DNA from: SXOA01 sp046153945
GTDB taxonomy: Bacteria > Planctomycetota > Planctomycetia > Pirellulales > Pirellulaceae
Assembly (NCBI GenBank): GCA_046153945.1
Contig: JBJXFF010000220.1
Location: 18,096-82,095 of the forward strand
Direction: 5' to 3'
Length of the DNA: 64,000 nucleotides
Position numbers and translations under genes: made by a program. The notes under the pieces are model-generated. The model made no database searches, was not told the origin of the DNA, and saw only the letters and a list, made by a program, of their open reading frames with translations. Below are positions 47,152 through 56,502 of this stretch, in pieces. Each line of letters starts with the position of its first letter. Within the stretch, counting starts at the first letter, position 1.

Positions 47152-49422
47152 ATGAAACGCTCCTGGCATCTGCTTCTCTCCCTCGTTTTCCTGGCCTGTT
47201 CTCCTGCTTTCGCCGCTGCCGCGGACGAAGCCAAGGTGGATCCACTGGATTGGCCCTACTGGCGCGGTCCGGAAGGGAACAGCATTTCGCGGGAAACCGG
47301 CCTGCCCGACACGATCAATCTCAAGGGGGGAGCGGGGAGCAACCTGCTCTGGAAAAAGGAAGGGGCCGCGGGCCGAGGAACCCCGATTGTGATGCGGGGA
47401 AAGATTTACCTGATTACCCGCGATAATCCGGGGACCCAGTTGGAGCGGGAAAAGGTGATGTGCCTGGACGCCGCCACGGGCGAGACCGTTTGGGAAAACA
47501 AATTCAACGTCTGGTCCAGCAGCGTTCCCGATACGCGTGTCGGCTGGTCGAGCCCGGTGGGCGATCCAGCAACCGGAAAAATCTATGCTCTGGGAGTCAA
47601 CGGCTGGTTCCAGTGCCTGGATGGGGAGACTGGCAAGGCAAGTTGGGCCATTCCGCTGCACGAGCGTTACGGTCTGGTAAGCACCTACGGCGGCCGCACG
47701 AATTTTCCGATTGTTGTCGACGATCTGGTGATCCTCGGCTCGGTGACGGTCGGCTGGGGAGAAAACGGCATTCCCGCCCACCGACTCTTTGGCTTCGACA
47801 AGGCGACCGGCGAACTCCGCTGGCAAGTGACGACCCGCCTGCGCCCCGAAGACACCATCCACTGCGGCCCCACGGTTGCGGTGTTTAACGGACAAAAAGT
47901 GATCGTCACCGGCTCCGGTGACGGCTGGCTGTATGCCTTGCAGCCGCAGACCGGCAAGAAGATTTGGGAATATCACTTGTCCCGCCGCGGCCTGAACCTT
48001 TCCCCAACGGTTGACGGCGACGTTGTCTACATGGGACATAGCGAGGAAAACCCCACCGGCACCGTGATGGGGGCCATCGCCGCGATCAAAGGCAATCTGA
48101 CCGGCAACATCACCGGCATCGACTACGTCAGCAAAAAGCCGCTGGAGCCTAAGGGGGAAATCTGGAAGGAACTGGGGCTCGGCGTGGGGAAGAGCTCCAT
48201 TCTCAAGTTTGAGGACCGTCTCTACTGTGGCGACGATGCAGGAAAGATTTACGTCATCGACGCCAAGACCGGCGAGCAAATTGGGGACAAGGTAAGTCTC
48301 GGAACTATCAATTACGCCAGCCCGCTCTATGCGGACGGAAAAATCTATCACCTGGAAAAGAGCCGTTGGTTCATTCTGACACTGGACGAAGAAGCCGGCC
48401 TGAAGAAGCCGGTGCGGAACAAAACGATGGGAATGTTCGAGTCTGGCGTCGAGTGCTGGTCCTCCCCCGTCATCTCGCATGGGCGGCTTTATTTGCAATC
48501 AACCGGCGCGCTGTTCTGTTTCGAAGACAAGGAAAAGAAGAAGGGATCGACGCCGCGGCCCAAGCAGCCTGAAATCACCCCTGTTGGTGATGGCGATAAA
48601 CCGTCCCAAGTGCAGGTCGTCCCCGTGGAAGCCCTCCTCCGCCCCGGCGACAAGCAGCCGTTCAAAGTGCGGCTATTTAATGACCGGGGCCAGTTTCTCA
48701 AGGAAAGCCCGGCCGAGTACACGCTAACCGGTCCCGGTGAAATTGCCGAGAGCGGCGAGTTCACAGCGGCCAAAGGTGTCACGCACACCACCACTGCAAT
48801 CTCGGCCAAAGTCGGCGAACTGACCGGCAAGGCCCGACTGCGAGTGGTCCCGCCGCTGCCGTGGAAATTCGATTTTGAAGCTCTCAAGGACCCGCCGGCG
48901 ACTTGGGTTGGGGCCCGCTACCGCCACGTCATCCGCAAGGTGGATGGCAATGATGTGATGGTGAAAATCACGACCATTCCCAAAGGAACCCGCAGCCGCC
49001 TTTCCATGGGTCAAAGCGACCTGCACGACTACACCATCCAAGGAGATTTCAAGGCAGCCAAGCAAGATAACAAAGTTCCCGATTTTGGCGTCATCGGCCA
49101 GGGGTACACCTTCTTTGTCGAAGGAGCCATCCAGCGGATGCAAATCCAAAGCTGGCAAGCCCACGATAAGCGGACCTTTGTGGCCAAAAAGTTCGTTCTC
49201 GAACCCGATGCCTGGTACACCCTCAAGCTGCGTGCCGAGAACAGCGCCGACAAGGCGGTCCTCAGGGCCAAAATCTGGAAGCGGGGAGAGAAAGAGCCCG
49301 CCGAGTGGACCCTGGAACTCGTGGACCCCCAGCCGAACAAAGTCGGCAGTCCCGGGCTTTACGGAGACGCCACAAATGCTGAGATTTTTATTGACAATAT
49401 CTCGGTAACTGCGAACGAATAG
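47152..49422 (+). CDS. exported PQQ-like beta-propeller protein with additional C-terminal domain
   Basis: Signal peptide 1-24 (LLLSLVFLACSPAFAAAADE). The 756-residue protein has propeller blades such as VMCLDAATGETVWENKF, HRLFGFDKATGELRWQ and KIYVIDAKTGEQIGDKVSLG, starting with WPYWRGPEGNSISRETGLPD. A linker leads to a C-terminal beta domain (about 545-756) with KVRLFNDRGQFLKESPAEYT and a lectin-like end, YTLKLRAENSADKAVLRAKI. It is exported to the periplasm or envelope. It may bind PQQ or act as a structural propeller; no catalytic residues could be checked. Confidence 0.87.
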   Translation: MKRSWHLLLSLVFLACSPAFAAAADEAKVDPLDWPYWRGPEGNSISRETGLPDTINLKGGAGSNLLWKKEGAAGRGTPIVMRGKIYLITRDNPGTQLEREKVMCLDAATGETVWENKFNVWSSSVPDTRVGWSSPVGDPATGKIYALGVNGWFQCLDGETGKASWAIPLHERYGLVSTYGGRTNFPIVVDDLVILGSVTVGWGENGIPAHRLFGFDKATGELRWQVTTRLRPEDTIHCGPTVAVFNGQKVIVTGSGDGWLYALQPQTGKKIWEYHLSRRGLNLSPTVDGDVVYMGHSEENPTGTVMGAIAAIKGNLTGNITGIDYVSKKPLEPKGEIWKELGLGVGKSSILKFEDRLYCGDDAGKIYVIDAKTGEQIGDKVSLGTINYASPLYADGKIYHLEKSRWFILTLDEEAGLKKPVRNKTMGMFESGVECWSSPVISHGRLYLQSTGALFCFEDKEKKKGSTPRPKQPEITPVGDGDKPSQVQVVPVEALLRPGDKQPFKVRLFNDRGQFLKESPAEYTLTGPGEIAESGEFTAAKGVTHTTTAISAKVGELTGKARLRVVPPLPWKFDFEALKDPPATWVGARYRHVIRKVDGNDVMVKITTIPKGTRSRLSMGQSDLHDYTIQGDFKAAKQDNKVPDFGVIGQGYTFFVEGAIQRMQIQSWQAHDKRTFVAKKFVLEPDAWYTLKLRAENSADKAVLRAKIWKRGEKEPAEWTLELVDPQPNKVGSPGLYGDATNAEIFIDNISVTANE

Positions 49423-49483
49423 CAAAAAACTTTGTCCCAAAGACTTGCCATTGGCACTGGACATGGGATAGAAATTGGAAACC

Positions 49484-49558
49484 GGGGGCCCTCCGTCTTT
49501 GGCGAGGGGAATTAGCCATTGGAACAGACATCGCTCGCCAAAGACTCCCGTCCCCCTG
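49484..49558. terminator. inverted repeat after the first PQQ gene
   Basis: Twelve-base perfect arms GTCTTTGGCGAG (49495-49506) and CTCGCCAAAGAC (49534-49545), with looser pairing outside, lie 70 bases after the stop. No T tract follows. A 3'-end or processing hairpin is the likely role. Confidence 0.4.
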
Positions 49559-49625
49559 ACGCGGCAAATCAATCACGTCCGATCCCAGCGCGGCCGGTTT
49601 CGATTGAAGATGCAGTGGCGAGACA

Positions 49626-49787
49626 ATGAATCAAAATCAGTCCTTATGAATCAACTTACGACGACATGAATCACCCCAGGTTCTTTCCCACCAAGGACTT
49701 GAAACAACTTGCCTCGACGTAAGTCCGTTAAAAATCACCATGAATCAATGAATCAAGATACTACCTGCGGGGGGGGCGGCTGATTCA
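49626..49787. promoter_or_regulatory. repeated ATGAATCA motifs upstream of the PQQ lipoprotein gene
   Basis: ATGAATCA occurs at 49626, 49646 and 49666 (exactly 20 bases apart, two helical turns), then at 49740 and 49748; an inverted TGATTCA is at 49781. This spacing is typical of binding sites for one regulator on one DNA face. The rest of the gap 49423-49885 holds no gene that I can support. Confidence 0.5.
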
Positions 49788-49885
49788 GCCCGGCTCGCCT
49801 CCACAGACCAAAAGTCCCCGAACTACGTAAGATAAAGGCTGCCAGCGCGGCGCAACGCCGCTTCCTTTCCCGGAGATCACTTTTC

Positions 49886-52156
49886 ATGCAAACCCTCCAC
49901 GTCAACCTGGCGATTGCCGCCGCACTTTCCCTGAGCATCCTGACCGGATGCCAGCCCCCTTCCGCCCCCGCGCCGATTCCGGTCAAGACTCCCGCTGGCA
50001 CGTCGCTGACCACCGGCGGCAGCGGAGCTGTCGGGCGTCCGGCGAAGACAAGCGACGCTGTTAAGGAGGACGCCAAAGAGGAAGAAAAGAAGCCGGAAGT
50101 TAAACCGGACGAAAAGAAGCCTGAAGAAAAGGCCCCCGAAACGAAGCCCGCTGAAGCCGAGACAAAGCCCGCAGAGACGAAACCGGAAGCGAAGCCTGCC
50201 GAGGTTGAGAAAAAGCCCGCCGAGGAAAAAGTTGCCGCGGTTGATGGCGTCGTTCCGATTACCCTTCCCAAGCCGGGTCCCTGGAACCAGTGGGGCGGCA
50301 GCAGCCTCCGCAACAACACTCCCGACTCCAATGCCGTCTTCACCGGTTTCGTGACGGGGGGTTTTGACCGCAAAACGGGTGCGTGGAAGAAGGACAAGTC
50401 GAAGAACATCAACTGGGTTTCGTCCCTCGGCAGCCAGACCTATGGCAACCCGGTCGTCGCTTCGGGCAAGCTCGTCGTCGGCACCAACAACAGCTTTGCC
50501 TATCTCAAGCGATATCCGGAAGACGTGGACCTCGGCGTATTGCTTTGCTTCGACGAGAAAGACGGCAAGTTTCTCTGGCAACACTCCAGCGAAAAGCTCG
50601 ATACGGGCCGCGTCAACGACTGGCCGCTGATGGGTATTTGCTGCTCGCCGCTGATCGAAGGGAACAAGATGTGGTTCGTCACCAGCCGCGGCGAGGTTCG
50701 CTGTCTGGACGTCGAAGGTTTCCATGATGGCGAGGACGACGGCCCGGTCAAGAACGAACCTGCCAAGATGTTTAGCCTCGTCAAGGCCGAAGATCCCGCA
50801 GAAGACAAAGTCCAACCAATTATCGACGGCTTGGCAGCCGGCAAATTGACCGACGACGTCAAAGCCCGCCTGGAAAAGGTCGGCGCGAAGATCAGCGGCG
50901 ACGTGGCCGTAACGGTCGACGACACCGCCAAGGCCCCGGCCAGGAAGTGGAAGTTTGAGGCCGAAGTGAACGGCAAGAAGCGGGACTTTTTCGTCACGCT
51001 CGGCGGCCCGCGTCTCTCCGTTTTCAAAGTCATGACTCCCGACGACAAGGACGAAGCCGACGTGATTTGGTCCTTCGACATGATGAAAACGCTCGGCAGC
51101 TTCCAGCACAACATGTGCAGTTGCTCGGTGACTTCCTATGGCGACATCCTGTTTGTGAATACTTCCAACGGCGTGGACGATGCCCATATCGCTCCTCCCG
51201 CGCCGGATGCCCCCAGCTTCATCGCGATGGACAAGCACACGGGGAAAGTTTTTTGGACTGACAAGTCCCCCGGCGGCAACATCCTGCATGGACAGTGGTC
51301 CAGCCCCACGGTGGCGGTCCTGGGGGGAGTCCCGCAGGTCGTCTTCGGCGGCGGCGACGGCTGGATGTACTCCTTCAAGGCCGACAAGGGGAAGGACGGC
51401 AAGCCGGAATTGCTGTGGAAATTCGATGCCAATGCCAAGGATTCCATTCTGGAACTCGGCGGACGCGGCACGCGGAACGACATCATCAGCACGCCGGTCG
51501 CCTACGACAACAAGATTTATTTTGCCACCGGACAAGACCCGGAACACGGCGAAGGGAGCGGCACCCTGTGGTGCATTGACCCGACGAAGCGCGGCGACAT
51601 CAGCGAAGAACTGGCTGTGAACCGGGCCGATCCGACCAAGCCGATACCCTTCAAGCGGATTCAGGCGGTCGTCAAGGAAGAAGGGGACCTCGCAATACCG
51701 AACAAGGAAAACAGCGGCGTGATTTGGAAGTACACCGAGCAGGACAACGACGGCGACGGCCAGATTGACGACTTCCTGGAAAAATTCCACCGCAGCATTG
51801 GAACCGTGGCCATCAAGGATGGCCTGCTGTTCGCCCCCGATTTCAGCGGACTCCTTCACTGCGTCGATGCCAAGACCGGCAAGGTGCACTGGACCGACGA
51901 CATGCTGGCCGCTTCCTGGGGCTCACCCCTGATCCTGGGAGGGCATGTTTATGTCGGCGACGAGGACGGTGACATCGCCATTTTTGAGCTGAGCGCGAAG
52001 AAGAATAAGGTCGGCGAGATTAACGTCGGCAGCTCCGTCTACAGCAGCCCGATTGTGGCGGACGAGACCCTGTTCATCGCCACCAAGGACAAAGTCTTCT
52101 CCATCAAGCCCGGCAAGAAGGGTGAGGCCGCCGCGGCGGCCGGAGGAGGGAATTAG
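49886..52156 (+). CDS. PQQ-like beta-propeller lipoprotein
   Basis: The signal peptide ends in a lipobox (SILTGCQPP, Cys about 22), so the protein is a lipoprotein. A Lys/Glu/Pro-rich linker (about 50-125) tethers the propeller, which starts near WNQWGGSSLRNNTP and includes GDGWMYSFKADKGKDGK, FIAMDKHTGKVFWTD and LLHCVDAKTGKVHWTDDMLA. The ends of the blades match quinoprotein W motifs. It has the same total length, 756 residues, as the preceding propeller but differs in layout. It leads a two-gene unit with the receiver-like gene, five bases later. Confidence 0.87.
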   Translation: MQTLHVNLAIAAALSLSILTGCQPPSAPAPIPVKTPAGTSLTTGGSGAVGRPAKTSDAVKEDAKEEEKKPEVKPDEKKPEEKAPETKPAEAETKPAETKPEAKPAEVEKKPAEEKVAAVDGVVPITLPKPGPWNQWGGSSLRNNTPDSNAVFTGFVTGGFDRKTGAWKKDKSKNINWVSSLGSQTYGNPVVASGKLVVGTNNSFAYLKRYPEDVDLGVLLCFDEKDGKFLWQHSSEKLDTGRVNDWPLMGICCSPLIEGNKMWFVTSRGEVRCLDVEGFHDGEDDGPVKNEPAKMFSLVKAEDPAEDKVQPIIDGLAAGKLTDDVKARLEKVGAKISGDVAVTVDDTAKAPARKWKFEAEVNGKKRDFFVTLGGPRLSVFKVMTPDDKDEADVIWSFDMMKTLGSFQHNMCSCSVTSYGDILFVNTSNGVDDAHIAPPAPDAPSFIAMDKHTGKVFWTDKSPGGNILHGQWSSPTVAVLGGVPQVVFGGGDGWMYSFKADKGKDGKPELLWKFDANAKDSILELGGRGTRNDIISTPVAYDNKIYFATGQDPEHGEGSGTLWCIDPTKRGDISEELAVNRADPTKPIPFKRIQAVVKEEGDLAIPNKENSGVIWKYTEQDNDGDGQIDDFLEKFHRSIGTVAIKDGLLFAPDFSGLLHCVDAKTGKVHWTDDMLAASWGSPLILGGHVYVGDEDGDIAIFELSAKKNKVGEINVGSSVYSSPIVADETLFIATKDKVFSIKPGKKGEAAAAAGGGN

Positions 52157-52161
52157 TTTCG

Positions 52162-52533
52162 ATGTCCAAACGCGTTCTCGATGTCGGTAACTGTGTCCCA
52201 GATCACGGGGCCATCCGTTCGCTTGTCGAGCGGACGTTTGGCGCGGAAGTGGTGCAGACGCACGGCCCGGAGGACACGCTGGCCGAGTTGAAGAAGGGGG
52301 AGTTTGACCTCGTCCTCATCAACCGCAAGCTCGATCAGGACTACAGCGACGGGATGGACATCCTGAAGGCCATCAAAGCCGACGGAGCGATCGCCAAGAC
52401 CCCCGTCATGCTCATCACCAACTACGAGGACCATCAGGCCGCCGCAGTGGCCGCCGGAGCAGTCCCCGGCTTTGGCAAGCTGAGCCTGAACACGCCGCAG
52501 ACGCTCGAGCGGCTGGGGAAGTATCTAAAGTAG
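52162..52533 (+). CDS. degenerate response-regulator receiver domain
   Basis: The 123 residues fold like CheY: VLDVGNCVPDHGAIRSLVER, FDLVLINRKLDQDYSDGMDI, TPVMLITNYEDHQAAAVAAG and PGFGKLSLNT. The phosphoacceptor Asp is Asn here (LVLIN in place of LVLxD), and the acidic pair at the start is LDVGN. The Thr/Ser and Lys positions are kept. It is therefore likely a pseudo-receiver that binds partners without phosphorylation. Only five bases separate it from the propeller lipoprotein gene. Confidence 0.75.
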   Translation: MSKRVLDVGNCVPDHGAIRSLVERTFGAEVVQTHGPEDTLAELKKGEFDLVLINRKLDQDYSDGMDILKAIKADGAIAKTPVMLITNYEDHQAAAVAAGAVPGFGKLSLNTPQTLERLGKYLK

Positions 52534-52575
52534 GGCGCATGACCGCAGCGAAATGCACGCGCGGTGCAGCCGACA

Positions 52576-53484
52576 TTACTTCCTCGCCATCCGCTCCGCC
52601 AGCAGGTCGAGTTGCCCCTTAAGGTCCGCCAGCAGCAAGTGCGGGCTGGCCCCTTCCGCCATGTGGACGTAGAACGACTGGGCTGGCGTGCTGCGAGTGG
52701 TGCCGAGCATCGTCGTGGTATGGGCCAGGTCGTGCAGCTTGCCGTCAAGCTGCGTCAGCGTCTCTTCGGTCTTCTTGCTGCTCTGCCAGAGGCCGTCGAG
52801 CTGCAAGAGCAGGCCGATGACCAGACCACCTTGCCCCACCACCGCCAGCGGCAGACCGATAGACCACAGGTCGTCCCGCCCGGCGATGAGCGACCAGGCG
52901 ATGAGCACTCCCCCGCAAGCCAGCGCCATGACCCCTAGCGAGAGGCAGGTCCAAGCCAGGGTGCCGGACTTCTCTTGCTTTTCCTGAGGGGCGGTTACTT
53001 CCCGTTCTCTCGACGTTCTTGCAGAAGATGCATTCCGCGACTCGGGGACATGCCAGCCAAGCGACTGTGCATGAGCGGAATGTGTCGCCGAAATGCTCTC
53101 CAGCGGCTCTTCCTGTCTGAGCCCCTTTAGCAGTCTCTCAGTCGCCCGCAACTTCGGCTCCAGATCCCAGTCTTCCAGATCCAACCGCGGCGGCAGAGGA
53201 CCGACTGGTCCTGGCTCCGGAGACTCGCGGTCCACCGTTTCCTCGGGATCAGAGACTCGCGCCGAGTTAAATGAACCGACCGGGAGTTGTTCTTGCTCGG
53301 AGTCAACAAACTCTTGAGTCCTGCCCCCTGACCACTGACTCCTGACCCCTGTCTCCTGTTCCCTGACCCCTGTCTCCTGCACCCGCATCTCCAGTTCTTC
53401 GCCGCAAAACGCGCAGCGGACAACACCGGGTTCTTCCGGCACGGCGAGTGCGGGGACATCCTGCTGACAGGAGGGACAGAACAT
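52576..53484 (-). CDS. zinc-ribbon membrane protein with repeat-derived insert
   Basis: I chose the ATG at 53484 (MFCPSCQQDVPALAVPEEPG); an upstream ATG would add 43 codons before the ribbon. The ribbon is CPSC...CAFCGEE. A repetitive segment RVQETGVREQETGVRSQW follows, encoded by repeat DNA at 53321-53389. After a long hydrophilic region come two membrane helices near 175-235 (CLSLGVMALACGGVLIAWSL, GLPLAVVGQGGLVIGLLLQL) and a Gln/Thr/Leu-rich end. Function unknown. The stop lies 40 bases from the stop of the convergent receiver gene. Confidence 0.72.
   Translation of the reverse strand: MFCPSCQQDVPALAVPEEPGVVRCAFCGEELEMRVQETGVREQETGVRSQWSGGRTQEFVDSEQEQLPVGSFNSARVSDPEETVDRESPEPGPVGPLPPRLDLEDWDLEPKLRATERLLKGLRQEEPLESISATHSAHAQSLGWHVPESRNASSARTSREREVTAPQEKQEKSGTLAWTCLSLGVMALACGGVLIAWSLIAGRDDLWSIGLPLAVVGQGGLVIGLLLQLDGLWQSSKKTEETLTQLDGKLHDLAHTTTMLGTTRSTPAQSFYVHMAEGASPHLLLADLKGQLDLLAERMARK
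53321..53389. repeat. intergenic-type repeat inside a coding frame
   Basis: Units of the form CTGACCCCTGTCTCCTGTTC recur in tandem with variants of CTGACCACTGACTCCTGA, the kind of short repeat common between planctomycete genes. Here it is read in frame as Gln/Glu/Thr/Gly-rich peptide in the zinc-ribbon membrane protein. Confidence 0.7.
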
Positions 53485-53625
53485 AGAAGAGGGCAATGGA
53501 GAGTACGAACCGCGCACGCGACCGCGGGGCGGCACCTGGGCATCCATTGTTCCATCGGCGCTGGTAGCGTTAAACCTTACCGATTCTGACGGTTGTAACG
53601 GATTTGCCGACAATCCGGCTGCTAG

Positions 53626-56502
53626 CTAGGGGTCGAGCTTCTCTCCTCGCAGCCAGCGGGCGATGAGATCGATCTCGTCCGGCTTGAGGAGAGCGGCTTT
53701 CGGTCCAGGACCCGATGCGGCAAAGGAGGGCATCCGGTCATTTCCCTTGCCGTAGAGCTCTTCGTGCCCTGGGTCGCCGATGAACTTCACCAGCCAGTCC
53801 CGCGAGCCGTACCCGGTCAGATCCGGCCCGCTGCCGCCGCTCCCTTCCCCCAGCTTGTGGCAGTCGGTGCAGGCGGCCGTGGCGAACATCTCGCCCATTG
53901 CCGTTTTGCCCTTGGCGATGGTCCCGTCGTCGGTCGCCTTCTTGTCGGCGTCCGCCTGAGCGGGCAATCCCGCTTCCGCGGAGAGAGCGGCAATGATCTG
54001 GGCGATTTTCTCCTTCTTGGCGGCATCAGGTTCCTTCAGATCGGTATCCACAAATGTGGCCATCTCTCCTGTGCGATGGCTGGTCTGGCCGAAGTATTCG
54101 TCGCTCTTAATCTTCGCCGGATCAAGCAGTCCCGCCAGCCATTCGCGGGAGGCAAAGCCGTGCAAGTTGGGAGCGGACGGATGACGCGCCCGGATTCCTT
54201 CGCCGCCAGAACTTTCGCTGTGACACGCCGCGCAGTTGCGGGCAAATAGCCGCTGGGCCTTGGCGGTCTTTGACTCCGGCTCGGGCTCGCGGGCACCCAC
54301 TATCTTCGGCCTGGCATCGACATCTGGTCGTGCCGCGCTAACAGTCGCCCTGGCGACTTCTTCTTTATGCGGCAGCACCGGGCGTTCATCTTCGGGCAGG
54401 TAGTATTCCCCCCGGAGCCAGTCGACGATCAAGGACAATTCCCGAATGCTCACGGAATGCGACGCGGGCTTCGCGAGGTCAGCGGCGAACGACGGCATTC
54501 GGTCGTTTTCCTGCCGGTAGAAGCGATGATGGGACGGATCGCTGATCATTCCCATCATCCACTCATAAGAGCCGTAGCCGGTCAGATCGGGTGCCAGTCC
54601 GAGTTCACCCGTGTCGCCGAATCTGTGGCAACCCTTGGCGCAGTTCTGCTCGATCAGGGTGATGCCCTTTTTAATCAGCTTCATATCTTTGGCATCCGCT
54701 TCCTGCTGCGTCCGGAGCCGAGCCTGGGCGGACAAGGCGGCGACGACCGCGTCAACGTCCGCGGCATCCAGTTCACCTTCCTTTTTCTTCTCTCCGGCCT
54801 TGGGCTTGGGCTTGACGTGCTCCGTCACCCATTTCGCCATCCGTCCGTTCGCGTGGTTGGTATTGCCGAAGTAGTCGGCACCAACGAGCGGCCGGTTGTG
54901 ATTTTCCGGATGATCGGCCATGGAGGCGATAGTCGGGTTCTTCGCCGGGGCCGGTTTTCCCAATTGCGGAGCCGCGGCGATCTTGGCGGGGTCCAGAAAG
55001 CCGCGCAGCCACTCCCGGGAGGCAAAGCCAAAGAGATTCGGCGCGCCATTTCCAGGGACAAGTTTGTCGTAAACCGGCTCACCCTTGGCGTCCTTCACAA
55101 TCGTCAAAACGTCCTGATGAGTAGCGGTATCCTTCTTGGATTCGCTCTTGGGGGCGTGCATCAAATAGATGCTGTCTTCAGGAGTCTTGGGGTTCGCGTA
55201 GCTGTGGCAGCTCGCACAATGCTGTTTGAAAAGCTTCGGCCCGCGCAGAAACGGATCATTGCGGCTCAGTTCTATTCCTCCGCCGCGAGGAAACATGCGC
55301 CGCTCCGAAAGTTGTCCAACTCCATTGACCACTTCCCATTCGCGGCGGTTCACAAGCTCGACCATCCGCTCGGCATTCTTCTCCGCGTCCTTCCGGGCCT
55401 CCTGGAACTCATAATTATTGCCGTCCTCCAGCATCGCCGCCGTCGTCAAAACTCCCACGGCCACCACCAGGAGTAGCAAGAATCCCACGTTAAATGCATG
55501 CCCCCAGTTCCACCTTCCGAGAATTGGAGCAAGGGCCAGAATCGTCATCACGATGCCCGGAATGATGAGCGCCCCGATGATTTCCTGCGTCCCATGGAAA
55601 TACTTCAGCAGTTGGAACAGGAACAGGTAATACCATTCCGGTCGGGCCGCGGAATACGCTTCCGACGGGTCCGCTGGAGCACCAAGCTCAGCACCCTGAT
55701 GAGCTTCCGGCAAATTGCCGCTTGCCAGACCGGTTATGTCGAAGTGAACAACGCACAGCAGCACGACCCCGAGGAGCACGAGGCAGCCGATGGCGTCAAG
55801 CAAGACCTGATGCGGCCAGAAGTACTGATCCGGCCGGCCAGGAGTAATCTTGGCCATGATGCCGTGCTTGCGGAACGCGGCAATGTGCAGAACCAGAAAG
55901 CCAATCAGCGCCGCCGGAAGGACGCCAGTGTGCATGGCGAAGAAACGAGTCAACGTATGGTGGCCGTATTCATTTCCTCCCACGGCAATCTGCTGCAGTT
56001 CTTTGCCGACGAAAGGGACCAGCGTCATCAAATTCGTAGCGACGTTGGTGGCCCAATACCCTTTCTGATCCCACGGCAACAGATAGCCGGTCAGGCCCAG
56101 TCCCATCACCAGTTGCATCAGCACGATCCCCAGCCAGTAATTCAGCTCGCGCGGCGCTCGATAAGCGCCGTCGATAACCACCTGCAGCAGATGCAGCCCC
56201 ATCACAACCACCATCGCCTGGGCCATGAAGTGGTGGACACCACGAACCAGCCAGCCGCCGGTCATTTCGTGCTGGATGTAGTAGACGCTTTCATACGCCG
56301 TCTGGCTGCTCGGGCTGTAAGCCATCCAGAGGAAGATGCCTGTGATGGCCTGCACCGAGAAGGCAAAGACCAACATGCTCCCGGTGATGTATCGCCAGCG
56401 GGCGCCGCTGGGGATATTCTCGTAGAGCGCATGCTGAATGATGTCGTAAATGCCCGTGCGACTATCGAACCACTGGTTGAGGTCCCGCATTACCCTCCGC
56501 AT
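53626..56502 (-). CDS. cytochrome b fused to a multihaem cytochrome c region
   Basis: The 958-residue protein starts with a full-length cytochrome b (about 1-370, helices with haem-b His pairs in HHFMAQAMVVVMGLHLLQVV and GHHTLTRFFAMHTGVLPAAL). It continues into a region with four haem-c sites: CASCH near 430, CAKGCH near 621, CAACH near 756 and CTDCH near 877. The second has three residues between the Cys pair (CX3CH). Repeated LTGYGSYEWMMGMISDP and LTGYGSRDWLVKFIGDP follow the haem domains. With the Rieske protein next to it, this is a bc-type quinol oxidoreductase in which cytochrome c1 is replaced by the fused region. The start overlaps the Rieske stop. Confidence 0.9.
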   Translation of the reverse strand: MRRVMRDLNQWFDSRTGIYDIIQHALYENIPSGARWRYITGSMLVFAFSVQAITGIFLWMAYSPSSQTAYESVYYIQHEMTGGWLVRGVHHFMAQAMVVVMGLHLLQVVIDGAYRAPRELNYWLGIVLMQLVMGLGLTGYLLPWDQKGYWATNVATNLMTLVPFVGKELQQIAVGGNEYGHHTLTRFFAMHTGVLPAALIGFLVLHIAAFRKHGIMAKITPGRPDQYFWPHQVLLDAIGCLVLLGVVLLCVVHFDITGLASGNLPEAHQGAELGAPADPSEAYSAARPEWYYLFLFQLLKYFHGTQEIIGALIIPGIVMTILALAPILGRWNWGHAFNVGFLLLLVVAVGVLTTAAMLEDGNNYEFQEARKDAEKNAERMVELVNRREWEVVNGVGQLSERRMFPRGGGIELSRNDPFLRGPKLFKQHCASCHSYANPKTPEDSIYLMHAPKSESKKDTATHQDVLTIVKDAKGEPVYDKLVPGNGAPNLFGFASREWLRGFLDPAKIAAAPQLGKPAPAKNPTIASMADHPENHNRPLVGADYFGNTNHANGRMAKWVTEHVKPKPKAGEKKKEGELDAADVDAVVAALSAQARLRTQQEADAKDMKLIKKGITLIEQNCAKGCHRFGDTGELGLAPDLTGYGSYEWMMGMISDPSHHRFYRQENDRMPSFAADLAKPASHSVSIRELSLIVDWLRGEYYLPEDERPVLPHKEEVARATVSAARPDVDARPKIVGAREPEPESKTAKAQRLFARNCAACHSESSGGEGIRARHPSAPNLHGFASREWLAGLLDPAKIKSDEYFGQTSHRTGEMATFVDTDLKEPDAAKKEKIAQIIAALSAEAGLPAQADADKKATDDGTIAKGKTAMGEMFATAACTDCHKLGEGSGGSGPDLTGYGSRDWLVKFIGDPGHEELYGKGNDRMPSFAASGPGPKAALLKPDEIDLIARWLRGEKLDP

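Noticed and set aside
49877..51889. 670-codon open frame antisense to the PQQ lipoprotein
   Set aside because: No motifs, and the plus-strand gene has a signal peptide and blade repeats.
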